Source: Poseidonibacter lekithochrous
Lineage (GTDB): Bacteria > Campylobacterota > Campylobacteria > Campylobacterales > Arcobacteraceae
Length of the DNA: 64,000 bases
Reading direction: 5' to 3'
Assembly (NCBI RefSeq): GCF_013283835.1
Contig: NZ_CP054052.1
Location: 1,488,001-1,552,000, forward strand
The first letter of the stretch is position 1; each line of letters opens with the position of its first letter. This document shows positions 10,501 to 17,916 of this stretch, piece by piece. The translations under genes were made by a program, and so were the position numbers. Below the pieces are notes generated by a model, which saw nothing but the letters and a program-made list of their open reading frames with translations, made no database searches and was not told the DNA's origin.

Positions 10501-13500
10501 TTCTTCCCCATTGGAAATAATCACCTACACATAAAGCATCATTTGAACCATTACAAACTTCATTGGCACCTAGATTTCTATCTAGCCAGATTTTCCCAGT
10601 TTTAGGTGAAGTTACTTTGATATAATCTTTTCCATTAAATGAAATAAGATTTGGATTACTTGTATCAATATTTGAAATAATTATAGATTTAGGAGTTTCA
10701 TTTCCAACATCATCTTGGAATGTTACAGTTACATTTGTATTAGTTGTGAATATTTTTGTGAAATTATTACCATTTTTTGCCCATCCATTTGGAATTAAAA
10801 TATCAGAATCATTTGAAGAAAAAGTTACAATTATTGGATCTCTTGTTGTAGACTCTTCTGAATATATAGCATCACTTACTTCAGGAGCAGTTTTATCAAT
10901 ATTTGAGATTGAAATATTTTTATTTGTTTCATTTCCTAAATTATCAAGAAATGTTACAGTTTCATTTGTATTTGAATCAAAAACTTTTGTAAAATTTTTA
11001 GATGATTTTATCCATCCATTTGGAGTTTGTAAATTATTATCATCACTTGTAAAAGTAACAGTTACATTATCTTTTGTTTTTGTTGTAGTTGAGTAAGTTG
11101 CAGTACTAACAATTGGTTCAGCTTTATCAATATTTGTAATATTAACAGTAACACTTACATTATTACCAGCCAAATCAGTAAAAGTAATAGTTTCAGATTT
11201 ATTTAGACTATAAATTTTTGTAAATACATTTTCATTTTTATTCCAACCATCAACTGCATTTACATCTTCGTTTAATGTAATAGTTACAGTAACATCTTGA
11301 TTTGTTGCATCTGTAGTTGAATATTCTACTGTTGCAGTTGGGTTGTCTTTATCAATATTTGATATAGAGATGTTTTTAGAAACATTGTTTCCCACATTAT
11401 CACTGAATATTACTGATTCAGAAGTATTTTGAGAATAAGTTTTTTTGTATGTAAAAGTACCACTGTTTTCAGTTTTAAGCCAATTATTTGGAGCAGTTAA
11501 ATCTTCATTAGATGTAAAAGTAGCAGTTACATTAGAATTAGTTTTAATAATTGTTGAATATACAACCTCATTTAAAACAGGATTTGTTTTATCAATATTT
11601 GTAATATTAACAGTTGCAAGTACATTGTTACCAGCTAGATCTGTAAAAGTAATAGTTTCAGATTTATTCACACTATAAATTTTTGTAAATACATTTCCAT
11701 TTTTATTCCAACCATCAACTGCATTTACATCTTCGTTTAATGTAATAGTTACAGTAACATCTTGATTTGTTGCATCTGTAGTTGAATATTCTACTGTTGC
11801 AGTTGGATTGTCTTTATCAATATTTGAAATAGAGATATTTTTAGAAACATTGTTTCCCACATTATCACTGAATATTACTGATTCAGAAGTATTTTGAGAA
11901 TAAGTTTTTTTGTATGTAAAAGTACCACTGTTTTCAGTTTTAAGCCAATTATTTGGAGCAGTTAAATCTTCATCAGATGTAAAAGTAGCAGTTACATTAG
12001 AATTAGTTTTAATAATTGTTGAATATACAACCTCATTTAAAACAGGATTTGTTTTATCAATATTTGTAATATTAACAGTTGCAAGTACATTGTTACCAGC
12101 TAGATCTGTAAAAGTAATAGTTTCAGATTTATTCACACTATAAATTTTTGTAAATACATTTCCATTTTTATTCCAATCATCAACTGCATTTACATCTTCG
12201 TTTAATGTAATAGTTACAGTAACATCTTGATTTGTTGCATCTGTAGTTGAATATTCTACTGTAGCAATTGGATTAATTTTGTCAATATTATTAATAGCAA
12301 TATCTTGTTCAATACTATTACCCGCTGAATCACTAAAAGTAATAGTCTCAGATGTATTTACACTATAAGTTTTAGTAAATACTTTAGCATTCTTATTCCA
12401 ACCCTCAATAGTATTTACATCTTTAGAAAGAGTAATAGTTACAAGAATATCTTCTTTAGTTAATGATGTTGTAGAATAAGTAATACTAGCTATTGGTACA
12501 GTTTTATCTATATTAGAAATCACAACTTTCTTATTAGTTGTATTTCCTGCTTTATCAGAAAATACTATTGTTTCATCAACATTATTTGAATATATTTTTT
12601 TGATATTAGTATTTGTTTTTGTCCAACCATTTGGGATAAGTAAATCAATATCATTTGATATAAATGTTACTTCAACATCATTGTTAGTTAATTCTTTAAT
12701 AGAATATGATGCTCCAGATATTATTGGTGCAGTTTTATCAATATTTTCAATAAGAACATTTTTACTAGTAGAGTTCCCATGAATATCTTTAAATATAATA
12801 TTTTCATTTATATTATTTGTATAAGTTTTCGAATATGTATTATTGTTTTTTGTCCATCCTATAGGAGTTAATATATCCATATCGCTTACAAATGAAACAT
12901 TTATATTTTCATTTGTAATATCTTTTGTAGAATAAACGGGATCACTAACTATAATGTCAGTAATAACTTTTTTAGTAGTTGACACAAAATCTATAGTAAC
13001 ACCAGCAATAGTAAGTGTTGTAGTATTGTTACTATCACTTTTATTTGCACTTATATGTTTTATTTTTAGTGTCTGACCATTTGTTATAGTTGACTCACTA
13101 CTAATAAAATCATTATTATCAATTTTATAGAAACCATTTCGAATGGAAATTTTTGCATTACCTATAATTCCTGAAACAGTAATAGTATTTGACTCAATAT
13201 CTATATTTAAATTAGCATTAGATTTTTGAGTAAATTTAATATTGTGATGTAAAGTCAAAGTTCCATCAAGAACTGTATTATCTGGTGTATTATCAATATT
13301 TAGATTTGTTTCAAGGTTATTTGATATAGCATTTAAATCAATATTTTCTTCTTTGTTTTTTAACTCTTCAAATGCAATCATTGCATCACTATTAATTTCT
13401 CCATCATCTTTAATATCTTCTGATAATTTTTCTAAAGTATCTTCAGGATTATTTGTAGATAGTATTGACGCAGATATTTTTAGAAGTTGAGCATTTACTC

Positions 13501-14059
13501 TCTTTTTTGTTTGATCTTGCCCATCTGTTAAGTCTAACTCATCTAGTGAATTTTCTTCTAAATCTAAACTAAAGGCTTTTGCAACAGATTTTTCTGCACT
13601 TGCTTTAGCCTCATCAATGCCAATATTTGGCGATTGCTTTAAAGATTGTAAAATATTTCTAGATGCAATATGTGTAAGAATATTTATATTAGATTTTATT
13701 TCAACATTTGTTTTTGCATTTATAATAGAAACTAAATGACCATTTTGAATATAAGTGCCATTTACTTCATCAAAATATTCTCCCGTAATTTCTATTTGTG
13801 TAGGACCACTCCATGGAATGTCTAATTTATAGCTACCTTTGTTATCTAAAATTTTAGTCTCAATAGATTCATTAGTTTTTACACCATTTTCTAATTTATA
13901 TGCTTTAACTATAGAATCTTTTTTAAATGGTCCTTTTTGAGCATATCCACTTATATTTGAGTTATTAGAATTATTTATCTCACTATTGTTATTACACGCA
14001 ACTAAAAAAAACATCAAAAAAAATAAAAAAATTATTTTTTTAAAATAAAATACATACAT
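7508..14059 (-). CDS. Giant modular surface lipoprotein (2183 residues)
   Basis: The lipoprotein signal peptide has lipobox LVAC and an Asn/Ser-rich tether. Residues ~35-110 resemble a carboxypeptidase-regulatory-like beta domain (GYAQKGPFKKDSIVKAYKLENG). After an N-terminal region come about ten tandem Ig-like units of ~75 residues (about 375-1130), each with ...YST...VTFTS...W.KN...FTK.Y...ETV.F.D..GN and closing in ISNIDKTxP. A FISUMP-like domain follows (~1140-1335; GKIWLDRNLGA, GDYFQWGR, RCIKD). The C-terminal third alternates five Big_5-type Ig domains with three C-type-lectin-like modules (around 1680-1780, 1887-1977, 2083-2183; CYESSSVQKNWADANTTC, YWLNEE, ICVE). It is probably a long adhesin or matrix-binding fibre tethered by lipid. 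A Fur-box-like site lies 18-36 bp upstream of the start. Ribosome site AGGGG, spacing 6. Confidence 0.87.
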   Translation of the reverse strand: MYVFYFKKIIFLFFLMFFLVACNNNSEINNSNNSNISGYAQKGPFKKDSIVKAYKLENGVKTNESIETKILDNKGSYKLDIPWSGPTQIEITGEYFDEVNGTYIQNGHLVSIINAKTNVEIKSNINILTHIASRNILQSLKQSPNIGIDEAKASAEKSVAKAFSLDLEENSLDELDLTDGQDQTKKRVNAQLLKISASILSTNNPEDTLEKLSEDIKDDGEINSDAMIAFEELKNKEENIDLNAISNNLETNLNIDNTPDNTVLDGTLTLHHNIKFTQKSNANLNIDIESNTITVSGIIGNAKISIRNGFYKIDNNDFISSESTITNGQTLKIKHISANKSDSNNTTTLTIAGVTIDFVSTTKKVITDIIVSDPVYSTKDITNENINVSFVSDMDILTPIGWTKNNNTYSKTYTNNINENIIFKDIHGNSTSKNVLIENIDKTAPIISGASYSIKELTNNDVEVTFISNDIDLLIPNGWTKTNTNIKKIYSNNVDETIVFSDKAGNTTNKKVVISNIDKTVPIASITYSTTSLTKEDILVTITLSKDVNTIEGWNKNAKVFTKTYSVNTSETITFSDSAGNSIEQDIAINNIDKINPIATVEYSTTDATNQDVTVTITLNEDVNAVDDWNKNGNVFTKIYSVNKSETITFTDLAGNNVLATVNITNIDKTNPVLNEVVYSTIIKTNSNVTATFTSDEDLTAPNNWLKTENSGTFTYKKTYSQNTSESVIFSDNVGNNVSKNISISNIDKDNPTATVEYSTTDATNQDVTVTITLNEDVNAVDGWNKNGNVFTKIYSVNKSETITFTDLAGNNVLATVNITNIDKTNPVLNEVVYSTIIKTNSNVTATFTSNEDLTAPNNWLKTENSGTFTYKKTYSQNTSESVIFSDNVGNNVSKNISISNIDKDNPTATVEYSTTDATNQDVTVTITLNEDVNAVDGWNKNENVFTKIYSLNKSETITFTDLAGNNVSVTVNITNIDKAEPIVSTATYSTTTKTKDNVTVTFTSDDNNLQTPNGWIKSSKNFTKVFDSNTNETVTFLDNLGNETNKNISISNIDKTAPEVSDAIYSEESTTRDPIIVTFSSNDSDILIPNGWAKNGNNFTKIFTTNTNVTVTFQDDVGNETPKSIIISNIDTSNPNLISFNGKDYIKVTSPKTGKIWLDRNLGANEVCNGSNDALCVGDYFQWGRKLNGHEKKNSLTSNELITSDVSNDGKFITVQSAPFHWEDAQRSDELWTGTNAINNVCPSGFKVPNKYELEAEFTNNSTVNPKDSFLKIPTSSYRSENGSMNVSNTDTYLWTSNSKSSLISFDAYVLRFADKISFTSIHTTKAIPLRCIKDYEDTVNPSLVSIKSGNKILNNNDINVSVVDDITIEFSEEIRTENIAINVILKRNGSTAISSEYANKIVTFNKRSLDTLLEKGYEYTLSITTNIKDIRGNNIETDHLITFETEAAPDTTLPMIDFTNSTLDSSSSNLKNSNVSVSNEIKIVFNESIDESTINKNNILLNNATNYSLKLENNKELIITLNENLSYETTYTLELKQDIQDLAGNALNPSTWGNNSGDKSISFTTQDAPDLTAPQVLSSNPNIADSDIGISSNITITFNEEIKNYDSSTVILKKDLDNTVITSTLTYNNKVLTLNPNTDLEENTAYKLTLNTGIKDSSNNPLKNDIEITFSTGTSSSCAGAVIDNICYESSSVQKNWADANTTCLEQNKTLVNKSLISDLDAFVSALSLTQDKEYWLNEESSYYSNYIEYYSSPYATDTWKINTSGSKSNDKYFLCMKESQAPIATLTKPLDSGSVSTKATFKITFDEEVKNISNTTIIFKDSSDSVISTTVTYTNKIASIKPNDDLNTSTEYTITLKPEITDLYANALVEKVFTFTSDSIAATCSGVELNSICYEKSSDELTHIIAKNTCQAENKTLVSKDSISDWTVFATALELDESKKYWLEENLNYVNKSYSGWSTSSHYSSSTQFFYICKSEKIAPSISSSTPINNASDISTKVNITITFNEDIKEDTLNSSNIILKKDGSDVELETTITYINKIATIKNTNDYATNSSYTITLNNGIKDLYENSLNETSISFTTSAIAATCAGEYINDKCYTKVSTQKSWTDANAQCTLVSKDSGLNWSDLATSLSLDTSKNYWLKEEHSSADGVSLKNSYGSWDTDSYFQSKSKSTLQEFICVE
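11123..12262. repeat. 465-bp tandem repeat inside the giant lipoprotein gene
   Basis: The sequence repeats at an offset of 465 bp (155 codons, two Ig-like units) with very few differences. For example the segment at 11445 onward recurs at 11910, and the segment at 11222 recurs at 11687 and 12152. There are two full copies and a partial third. The protein alternates units beginning ATVEYSTTDATNQDVTVTI and VLNEVVYSTIIKTNSNVTA. The period keeps the reading frame, so copy number could change without breaking the gene. Confidence 0.9.
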
Positions 14060-14076
14060 TTAAATCCCCTTGTTTG

Positions 14077-14095
14077 ATTATTGATAATCATTATC
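14077..14095. promoter_or_regulatory. Fur-box-like operator between divergent operons
   Basis: Sixteen of 19 positions match the classical Fur consensus, including the exact core GATAATCATTATC at 14083-14095. It lies 18-36 bp upstream of the giant lipoprotein start, just past a possible minus-strand -10 (TAGAAT, 14113-14118). It is about 65-80 bp upstream of the plus-strand -10, so control of the lipoprotein operon is the more direct reading. Control of the thioredoxin/ApbE operon is possible. Confidence 0.6.
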
Positions 14096-14144
14096 GTTAA
14101 TAAAAGAGTGCAATTCTAGTTTTTTATAAATTAAAATGTGCTTA

Positions 14145-14186
14145 AATGGTAACCATTATATAATATTGATATCCATAATCAATATT
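14145..14186 (+). promoter_or_regulatory. Promoter of the thioredoxin-ApbE operon with two inverted repeats
   Basis: A TATAAT -10 element (14159-14164) is flanked upstream by the perfect palindrome AATGGTAACCATT (14145-14157). Overlapping its 3' edge and the expected start site is an inverted repeat AATATTGAT (14162-14170) / ATCAATATT (14178-14186). Placement against the -10 suggests operator sites; the regulators are unknown. Confidence 0.5.
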
Positions 14187-14244
14187 GACAAAAGAAATAA
14201 AAACAGATAATATTTCGCCTAAATTTTTAAGAATAAGGACAAAA

Positions 14245-14697
14245 ATGAAAAAAGTTATATTGGTATTTTTACTTTTGGTGGTTACATCAAATGTTACATT
14301 CGCATATGAGGTTGGGGATAAGATTGATGATAGTGTAGCTACCAAAATAGGGAGTGTTACAGGTAAAGTTACAATAGTTGATTTTTTTGCATCATGGTGC
14401 GCTTCTTGTGAAAAAGAGTTACCACTTATTAATAAAATTAATGCTGAAAAACTAGATAATGTTCAAATTATTGGAATTGATACAGATGAGGAGGTTAGTG
14501 AAGGTATTGCCTTTCAAGAGAGACTTAAAGTAAACTTTAAAGTTATAAATGATGACAAGCATATTTTGGTAAATAAATTTTCACCTTATGGTATGCCAGC
14601 ATTATATTATATAAAAGACAATAAAGTCCAAAAAATTATTTTTGGTGCGATAGATGATATAGACAAGGTGATAAAAAAAGATTTAAAAGGTATGTAA
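14245..14697 (+). CDS. Periplasmic thioredoxin-like (TlpA-type) protein
   Basis: 150 residues from ATG 14245, chosen over an in-frame ATG 60 nt upstream because AAGGA sits 5 nt before it and it opens directly into a signal peptide (KKVILVFLLLVVTSNVTFA). The thioredoxin fold shows VDFFASWCASCEKE with the redox pair Cys52/Cys55 and a cis-Pro segment GMPALYYI. It should act outside the inner membrane as a disulfide reductase or metal-site chaperone. It is the first gene of an operon; the next ATG directly abuts its stop. DUF4266 has conserved Cys residues, so that small lipoprotein is a plausible client (inference). Confidence 0.87.
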   Translation: MKKVILVFLLLVVTSNVTFAYEVGDKIDDSVATKIGSVTGKVTIVDFFASWCASCEKELPLINKINAEKLDNVQIIGIDTDEEVSEGIAFQERLKVNFKVINDDKHILVNKFSPYGMPALYYIKDNKVQKIIFGAIDDIDKVIKKDLKGM

Positions 14698-14919
14698 ATG
14701 TTGAAAAAAAGTGTAGTTTTTATGATTGTAGTTATGACTTTCTTTACTGCTTGTAGTAAAGAAGTTAAGCCATGGGAAAAAGGAATTTTAGCTGAAGACA
14801 ATATGCAATTAGGTGGTGGTGATGCAATGATAAAAAAAGTGAATGAACATATTTTTACATCAAAAGAGGGTTCTTTTGGTGGAAATGGAATTGGTGGAGG
14901 AGGTTGCGGATGCAACTAA
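14698..14919 (+). CDS. DUF4266-family small lipoprotein
   Basis: 73 residues. A lipoprotein signal peptide ends in FTAC. The mature part carries the DUF4266 signature: V-K-PWEKG-LA, a central D-A, then HIFTSKEGSFGGNGIGGGG and a terminal CGCN. The family is uncharacterised and commonly found beside DUF3570, ApbE and thioredoxin genes, as here. The terminal Gly-rich CGC sequence could bind a metal or be a thioredoxin target, which is inference. The ATG abuts the previous stop and the 3' end overlaps the next gene by 10 bp, indicating tight co-expression. Confidence 0.88.
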   Translation: MLKKSVVFMIVVMTFFTACSKEVKPWEKGILAEDNMQLGGGDAMIKKVNEHIFTSKEGSFGGNGIGGGGCGCN

Positions 14920-16145
14920 AAAAATTATCTATATTAGCAATTAGTGCAGTAACAGTTGGAATTCCTGTATTAAATGCTGCTTCTTCAGATGAAGTTAAAT
15001 TTACACAAATGAAATATGAAGAAAATAATGACAGAATGAAAATTGATTTTTCTGTTTTAGATTTCAAAAAAGATTTTGGTACTGATTATACATTAAATAT
15101 GAGTTTATCATATGATTCTATGAGTGGTGGTACTCCTGTATGGGATACTAAATCTGGGGCATCATCAAATGCAACAGGAAAGAGTAATGATACTAGATGT
15201 ACAAACAATGCAACTTTATGTCAAGATACTAGTTCTAACAAAGAGTTACTTTCTGATGGGGAATCAAGTTTAGATAACTTTTCTTATAAAAATGCACAAA
15301 TAGATGATACAAGAAAAGCAGTTTCTCTTAGTTTGATAAAAAGAACTCCCAAAAGAGATGAAATATCAAGTGGTTTAGCATATTCCAAAGAAGAAGATTT
15401 TAAGAGTATTGAGGCTTCATTAGGTTATTTATATAATATTGATGATTTAAAGAATAATTCAATTAGTACTGGCATTTCTTTTCAAAAAAACTCTGCTCTG
15501 CATAGAAGGGATAATAACCAATGGAAAGATTTTGATATGGTTAACTTTCAAATTGGCTATTCAAAAGTATTTACAAAAAACTTTGTAGCACAAGCTAACT
15601 ATTTTATTTCTAAACAATCAGGAGAATTGAGTAATCCATATCAAACAATAGTTAGATATTTTAATATCTCAACTTCTTCATTTGATCCTGTTTACAACTA
15701 TTTTATTGCAAAAGAAAAAAGACCTGATTCAAAAGTTTCAAGTGGTATTAGTTTAGATTCTGCTTATAAATTCCATAAAAACATTTCATTACATGGAGCA
15801 TATAGATTCTATAGTGATGATTGGGGAATCACATCACATACAGTAACAATAAATTCATATATTAAAGTATTACCAAAGCTTACATTTATACCTTTAATTA
15901 GATATTACACTCAAAGTGCTGCTGATTTTTATAAAGCACATGATTCAAATGATAATCATTTTTCAAAAAATTCATATGGAAGTGCTGATGAGAGATTATC
16001 TAAGTATTATGGAACAACATATAGTTTAGGTTTTGAATATGAAATTATGAAAGATTTAAAAGTTAATATTATTGCAGCGACACAAAAACAATCATTTGGA
16101 TTAAAAATGGATTGGGCAAGTGCAGGGGTTAAATATGCATTCTAA
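14910..16145 (+). CDS. DUF3570-family outer-membrane-type protein with candidate flavinylation motif
   Basis: 411 residues from ATG 14910. A TTG two codons earlier is also possible, but GGAGG with 6-nt spacing points to the ATG. A Sec signal peptide (QLKKLSILAISAVTVGIPVLNA) precedes alternating aromatic/polar strands typical of a beta-barrel, ending in KYAF with C-terminal Phe. The segment YDSMSGGTP is the DUF3570 hallmark. Ten residues on is DTKSGAS (Asp79 to Ser85), an exact fit to the ApbE flavinylation consensus D-x-x-S/T-G-A-S/T; the hallmark itself (D69-S-M-S-G-G-T75) is a near fit. With apbE two genes downstream, covalent FMN attachment is an attractive inference. Probably in the outer membrane. 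Confidence 0.85.
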   Translation: MQLKKLSILAISAVTVGIPVLNAASSDEVKFTQMKYEENNDRMKIDFSVLDFKKDFGTDYTLNMSLSYDSMSGGTPVWDTKSGASSNATGKSNDTRCTNNATLCQDTSSNKELLSDGESSLDNFSYKNAQIDDTRKAVSLSLIKRTPKRDEISSGLAYSKEEDFKSIEASLGYLYNIDDLKNNSISTGISFQKNSALHRRDNNQWKDFDMVNFQIGYSKVFTKNFVAQANYFISKQSGELSNPYQTIVRYFNISTSSFDPVYNYFIAKEKRPDSKVSSGISLDSAYKFHKNISLHGAYRFYSDDWGITSHTVTINSYIKVLPKLTFIPLIRYYTQSAADFYKAHDSNDNHFSKNSYGSADERLSKYYGTTYSLGFEYEIMKDLKVNIIAATQKQSFGLKMDWASAGVKYAF

Positions 16146-16155
16146 AGGAACTTCT

Positions 16156-17904
16156 ATGAATAAAGTATTAAAGATAACATCTTTATCGTTAACAACTGCA
16201 ATACTATTACAAGGTTGTGGTAGTGGGGGAGGTGGAAAATATGAAGCTTCCTCTAATACTGTTGTTGCCTCTAATCAAAGTAGTTTTGTTCAAAAAGATG
16301 GATTAAGCGGTACAGTTTTATCAAGTACATATATTGTTGGTGCAGATGTTTGTTTTGATATTAATTCAAATGGACTTTGTGATTCAAATGAACCAAGTGA
16401 AAAAACATATGCAAATGGAAAGTTTTCTTTTTCTTCTTATAATACAAACTTAGGAAAAGATGCAAATTTAGTAGTAAATATAAATGATGAGTATGTTTTA
16501 ACAGCAACACAAAAAAGCTCAAATCAAGTGATTTCACCATTTACTACTATTACAAATAATGAGATATTATTTAATCCATATTCTAATGCAAAAGAGAGTG
16601 ATGCTGTAAATGATTTATTATCAGAATCTACAATTTTTAATAAGAGTTATTTAGAAGGGGAAGATTATTTACAATCAAATCCAAATATCGTAAATATTGA
16701 TGCTAATAATATTGTAAACTCTTTAAAAATATCATATGATTTAGATAAAACAAAACCTTTAGATACTATTGCAACAACTGTAGATGAAGTTTTAAAAAAT
16801 AAAAACTTTTCAGTAACAGTGTCAAGTATTCCTACTCAAAAGAGATATGATAGTTCTTATTCTTTAGAGTTAGATACAAAAACTTTAGATATTGATACAC
16901 AAGATGGAAATCAAAGAGCAGTAGGTGTGAAAGCTAGCTCAAACAGAACAGTAGTTCATTCAAAATGGAATAATAGGCTAACGATTATTGATTCTTCAAA
17001 TCAAAATAAAATTGCTACTAAAAATTATTTAGATGGTGCAAATGGAGATACTCAATCTGGACCTTCAGAGAAAATTTTATCAAAGATGATTATTACTGAT
17101 AACAACTCAAATGTATATTCTTTAACTAAAAAAGATAAAGTTTCAAATACTAACGATGGTTTAGGAATTTATAATAGTACATTCTCTGCAAGTGGAATTC
17201 CAACTTTAAAATATGCTTCTTTAAGTGTAGGAAATAATAATTATTATGCTCATAACTCTTTTACTGATTTTTCATTAAGTAATGATAAATCAAAGATTAT
17301 TGCTTCATCTGATTTAAATAAGATTTTTGTTTTTAATAGCTCAGATTTTAGTTCATCTTTACTTGAATTAAATGTATCAAGTAGTGTAAAAGCTGTAGCT
17401 TATAGCAGTGATGACAATCATTTCTTCGCATCATTTAATAACTCAATAAATGTATATAATGCAAATACAAATACTTTTGTTTCATCATTTTTATTAAATA
17501 AAGAGATAAAACAAATTGTTAGTGTAAGTGCAACTGAAATTCTAGTATCATTCTCTAATAGTAATGAAGTTAATTTATTAGATATATCTAACTTAAATGC
17601 ATTAAGTGTAAAAAGAGTTTTTACAGCAGATTCTATTGTGAATAAATTTGATTTATCAAGTGGTAAAAAGAGTTTTGCAGTTACGTTAAATAATTCAAAA
17701 GTAGTAAATAGTTTCTTATTAAGTGATAATAGTGTTGTTGCAAAGACTACACTTTTAAATAATGTAAATGATTTTGTATTTACAACAGATAGTAAACTTA
17801 TGGCTTTAACAGATTTTAAAGCTTATTATTTAAATTTAAAAGGTGATGGATTAGCTCCTACAACTGCCCAAAAGCAAACATGGAGAACTTCTCACAGAAG
17901 ATAA
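16156..17904 (+). CDS. Propeller-like surface lipoprotein in the ApbE operon
   Basis: 582 residues from ATG 16156 (AAAGGA 5 nt before it); a longer in-frame start 36 nt upstream overlaps the previous gene and hides the signal peptide. Lipobox LQGC is followed by a Gly-rich tether. The N-terminal module contains ADVCFDINSNGLCDSNEP, an Asp/Asn-rich loop resembling a calcium-binding motif, and GKFSFSSY. The C-terminal ~320 residues show repeated short strands with Ser/Asn turns (RLTIIDSS, KIFVFNSS, SINVYNANTN, EVNLLDISN), suggestive of a beta-propeller. The end is basic (TWRTSHRR). It is related to the partial lipoprotein at 1-1343 across the divergent promoter, linking the two operons. Function unknown. 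Confidence 0.8.
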   Translation: MNKVLKITSLSLTTAILLQGCGSGGGGKYEASSNTVVASNQSSFVQKDGLSGTVLSSTYIVGADVCFDINSNGLCDSNEPSEKTYANGKFSFSSYNTNLGKDANLVVNINDEYVLTATQKSSNQVISPFTTITNNEILFNPYSNAKESDAVNDLLSESTIFNKSYLEGEDYLQSNPNIVNIDANNIVNSLKISYDLDKTKPLDTIATTVDEVLKNKNFSVTVSSIPTQKRYDSSYSLELDTKTLDIDTQDGNQRAVGVKASSNRTVVHSKWNNRLTIIDSSNQNKIATKNYLDGANGDTQSGPSEKILSKMIITDNNSNVYSLTKKDKVSNTNDGLGIYNSTFSASGIPTLKYASLSVGNNNYYAHNSFTDFSLSNDKSKIIASSDLNKIFVFNSSDFSSSLLELNVSSSVKAVAYSSDDNHFFASFNNSINVYNANTNTFVSSFLLNKEIKQIVSVSATEILVSFSNSNEVNLLDISNLNALSVKRVFTADSIVNKFDLSSGKKSFAVTLNNSKVVNSFLLSDNSVVAKTTLLNNVNDFVFTTDSKLMALTDFKAYYLNLKGDGLAPTTAQKQTWRTSHRR

Positions 17905-17916
17905 GGTGGAAATAAT

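Noticed and set aside
11123-12262. Tandem repeat as a mobile element or CRISPR
   Set aside because: The 465-bp period is in frame within one coding sequence, with no spacers or terminal repeats.
9597-12782. Several long plus-strand open frames opposite the giant lipoprotein gene
   Set aside because: They mirror the repeats of the minus-strand gene, lack ribosome sites and have no recognisable domains.
14185-14244. Longer N-terminus for the thioredoxin-like protein
   Set aside because: It would cover the promoter inverted repeat and hide the signal peptide; ATG 14245 has a good ribosome site.
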